Positions 61,890-64,000 of a stretch of 64,000 nucleotides of DNA are shown here, piece by piece. Each line of letters starts with the position of its first letter. Within the stretch, counting starts at the first letter, position 1. A program made the translations under genes and the position numbers. Source of the stretch: Tyto alba (lineage: Eukaryota > Chordata > Aves > Strigiformes > Tytonidae); contig NW_024881313.1 in the NCBI RefSeq assembly GCF_018691265.1, positions 16,299,518-16,363,517 on the forward strand, in the 5' to 3' direction. Below the pieces are notes generated by a model. That model was given only the letters and a program-made list of their open reading frames with translations, was not told where the DNA came from and searched no databases.

Positions 61890-64000
61890 TAATGTTTCTT
61901 TAGAAAACTTTCATAGGTGACAAACGTTTTACAAGAACAGACATCCAGTAAACTACTCCAGTTGCAATGGAGAATATTAAAGGGCAAGAACCAAGATTGA
62001 GCACGCACGGAACAGAATTCTCACTGAAGTAAATTATTGACTTTTTTGTGACCTCAGTGTAAACTGTGAGAAAAATCTAACCACAGAATTCTAGATCCAT
62101 TCTTGAAGGTGTATTAGCCAGTGGTAGAAGTGGAAACAAGTTTTTTTAGCTTGGCTAGTTTCACATGGGTCACTAGTGACCCACAGATGATCACAACCTG
62201 AGTAAGACGAGTTAAGTGGGCTGTGAGTACAAAAGGAGGAAAAAAGAATGTAAACTGAACATCCCAGTCATGAAACCCTCTCCTTAGGTCACCCTGAACT
62301 TTATGTGTCTTTAATATTGGTAGAACATTCTGAATATGAAGTGCTATTCTTATATATTGCCTCATCATGCCTTTCTTAGTTCCTAATCCCAAAACTATTC
62401 AATTCAAAGTAATGTATTCCCTGGTAATTTATAACCCAAACCAATTGACTACAATCAGATTTAAGTAGAGTAGATCTTAGTGGAGATAAACCACTACAAA
62501 ATCTGAATATAATTTGCAGTGAGGTACCCCACTCCTCAGTGTACACATTTTCTGTATCAGAAAACATCATCAACTGAGAGGTAACCTAAGCATTTAATTA
62601 GGTTTCTATTCTTTGGTAATATGGCCTTAAAAATGTTTAATCTAAAATTAAATACTCTGTAAATGTACAAAGACCATTCTTCAATACAGTTAACTTCCAT
62701 GTCAGTAAATCTATTATATATCAGTATTTACAGAGACAAAGGATGGTATCATACCAGGGATTGCCTTATGCATCAAAGACAGTTGGCAAAATATTCTGGA
62801 AATCTTTTGGCCAGGTGAATGGAAAGATGACTGGCTTCAGTCAGAACCACATGCTGATGAGAATCTATTATCTCCTCTCATGGCACTGGACTTTACTATT
62901 GAACAGACCACTTCCAAACATTAGTTTATCTTCATTCCCCAATTTCAAAACATTTTTCAGATGACGCTAGATTATCTGAAGTGACTGGTCTATTTTTTAC
63001 TACATTTTATTTATGTATCCTTTTTTTCAAATCCTTCATCTTATTGTACATCCTGAAACATCTCTTTTCTAGTCAAAGCCTTTGGTTGTTTTTTGCTTCT
63101 ATCACAGGAGTGACTTACCCTCACCACCCTACATTCACTACCTACACCTTTTCTCACTGAGGTGCCCTCTCCATACAGCTTATGTTTCCATATTTCTGTC
63201 ACTTTTCTTAGTTTTTCTCAAGAATCCTACCCAATGTCTCCTCCTTAATCTGTTTCTGTTCCTTGCCTGTCAAATCTCAGGCACTAACAGCTGTAATAAT
63301 TTATAGAAATGAAACAATGAACACAGAGCTATAAACTTTATCACCTACTTGAGTAAACAGTTAAGCTATTCTAAAACTGTTACCAAAAGGATTTGTCCTG
63401 TGAAAAACAAAAGATGAGTTACTAATTCAACCATAGTCAATTAGCAGGTATTCTTCATCACAGAACTTTGAACTTTTCTTTTCTAAGAAGCTCTGTATAA
63501 TAGCTTTTACTACCCAGGTGACTCAAGGACAATTTTACTGTGCCACAGGTTAATTCCTTTTGCTTTCCTGGCATTAGTACATTCTTGCGAAGCAGTCTGC
63601 TCTGATGTATCATTTCAAGACTTCTCAGAGAAGGTGATCTCAGCACTTATTTACCCTGCAAGTGGCTTTTGCTTTCTTTCATTTTTTAATTGCAGGAAGT
63701 TACAAAAAGAGGCAATCCTAAAACCAAGAGTTTCATTGATCCAATTTATTTCCTGGGCTGCTTCTAGATTATTTTTACTTCTATATAGAAAAGGACACTA
63801 TGGATGTCAAGACCAAAAGATACCAGAGTGCAACAGAATAAAGACAAAAAACAAAGGCCTCTTTGTGAGACCAAAACAGAAAGCATTTAACATGAAACAA
63901 GTTAAGACCCAGAGACTTTAACCAAGAAATACCAACTGGCATTTCTCTAATATATCTTGCAAATAGACAGTCCCTCTGACAGAGGATGGAAAGCCCTACT

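Larger units (their letters stand above)
58183..64000. other. Intron upstream of E1 (incomplete)
   Basis: It contains a TA/CA microsatellite (about 59490-59537), an A13/T12 palindromic tract (60130-60157) and a solo LTR (61288-61889). No upstream AKAP9 exon was found. Confidence 0.72.

Noticed and set aside
61630..61920. 96-codon open frame
   Set aside because: It lies in the third LTR copy and is not similar in frame to the others.

Overview
This is vertebrate nuclear DNA, almost certainly from a bird and probably a neoavian. The evidence is AT-rich intronic sequence, GT-AG spliced exons, several CR1 LINE fragments with the avian 3' end (ATTCTATGATTC), and three copies of an LTR of a type abundant in Neoaves with 5-bp target-site duplications. 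I see no bacterial gene, operon, CRISPR array, tRNA or intact mobile-element gene. The species cannot be fixed from the sequence.

The window holds one recognisable protein-coding gene, AKAP9 (A-kinase anchoring protein 9, also AKAP450/CG-NAP/Yotiao), on the minus strand and open at both ends. I placed 23 internal coding exons (E1 to E23 below, numbered 5' to 3' along the gene, so from high to low coordinates). They join in one frame to 6027 nt, 2009 codons, with consistent intron phases and GT-AG borders. The protein starts at about residue 103 of the human protein as I remember it and runs to roughly two thirds of its length. The first exons (start codon) lie beyond 64000. The C-terminal exons (second PKA-binding site, calmodulin-binding region, centrosomal PACT domain) lie below position 1.

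Layout along the gene: E1 (58138-58182) sits in a repeat-bearing region of 14 kb. E2-E4 (50033-46489) encode the first coiled coil. E5 (45705-43261) is a giant 815-codon exon of continuous coiled coil. E6-E12 (41627-32434) encode a faster-evolving linker and coil. E13/E14 encode the PKA RII-binding amphipathic helix, split by an intron. E14-E16 encode the Yotiao C-terminal region. E17-E23 (25565-799) encode the post-Yotiao coiled coils, which are very well conserved.

Introns hold three same-orientation solo LTRs antisense to AKAP9, one related LTR fragment in the sense orientation, CR1 fragments, an ancient SINE with a 5S-rRNA-derived head, microsatellites, long A/T tracts, a 0.6-kb purine-rich stretch and one perfect 39-nt inverted repeat. 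No undescribed multigene system is visible. The most useful second looks are the 5S-derived SINE, the perfect hairpin, a possible Yotiao-type truncated isoform by read-through of E15, a tandem splice acceptor at E4, and an apparently missing short exon between E1 and E2.
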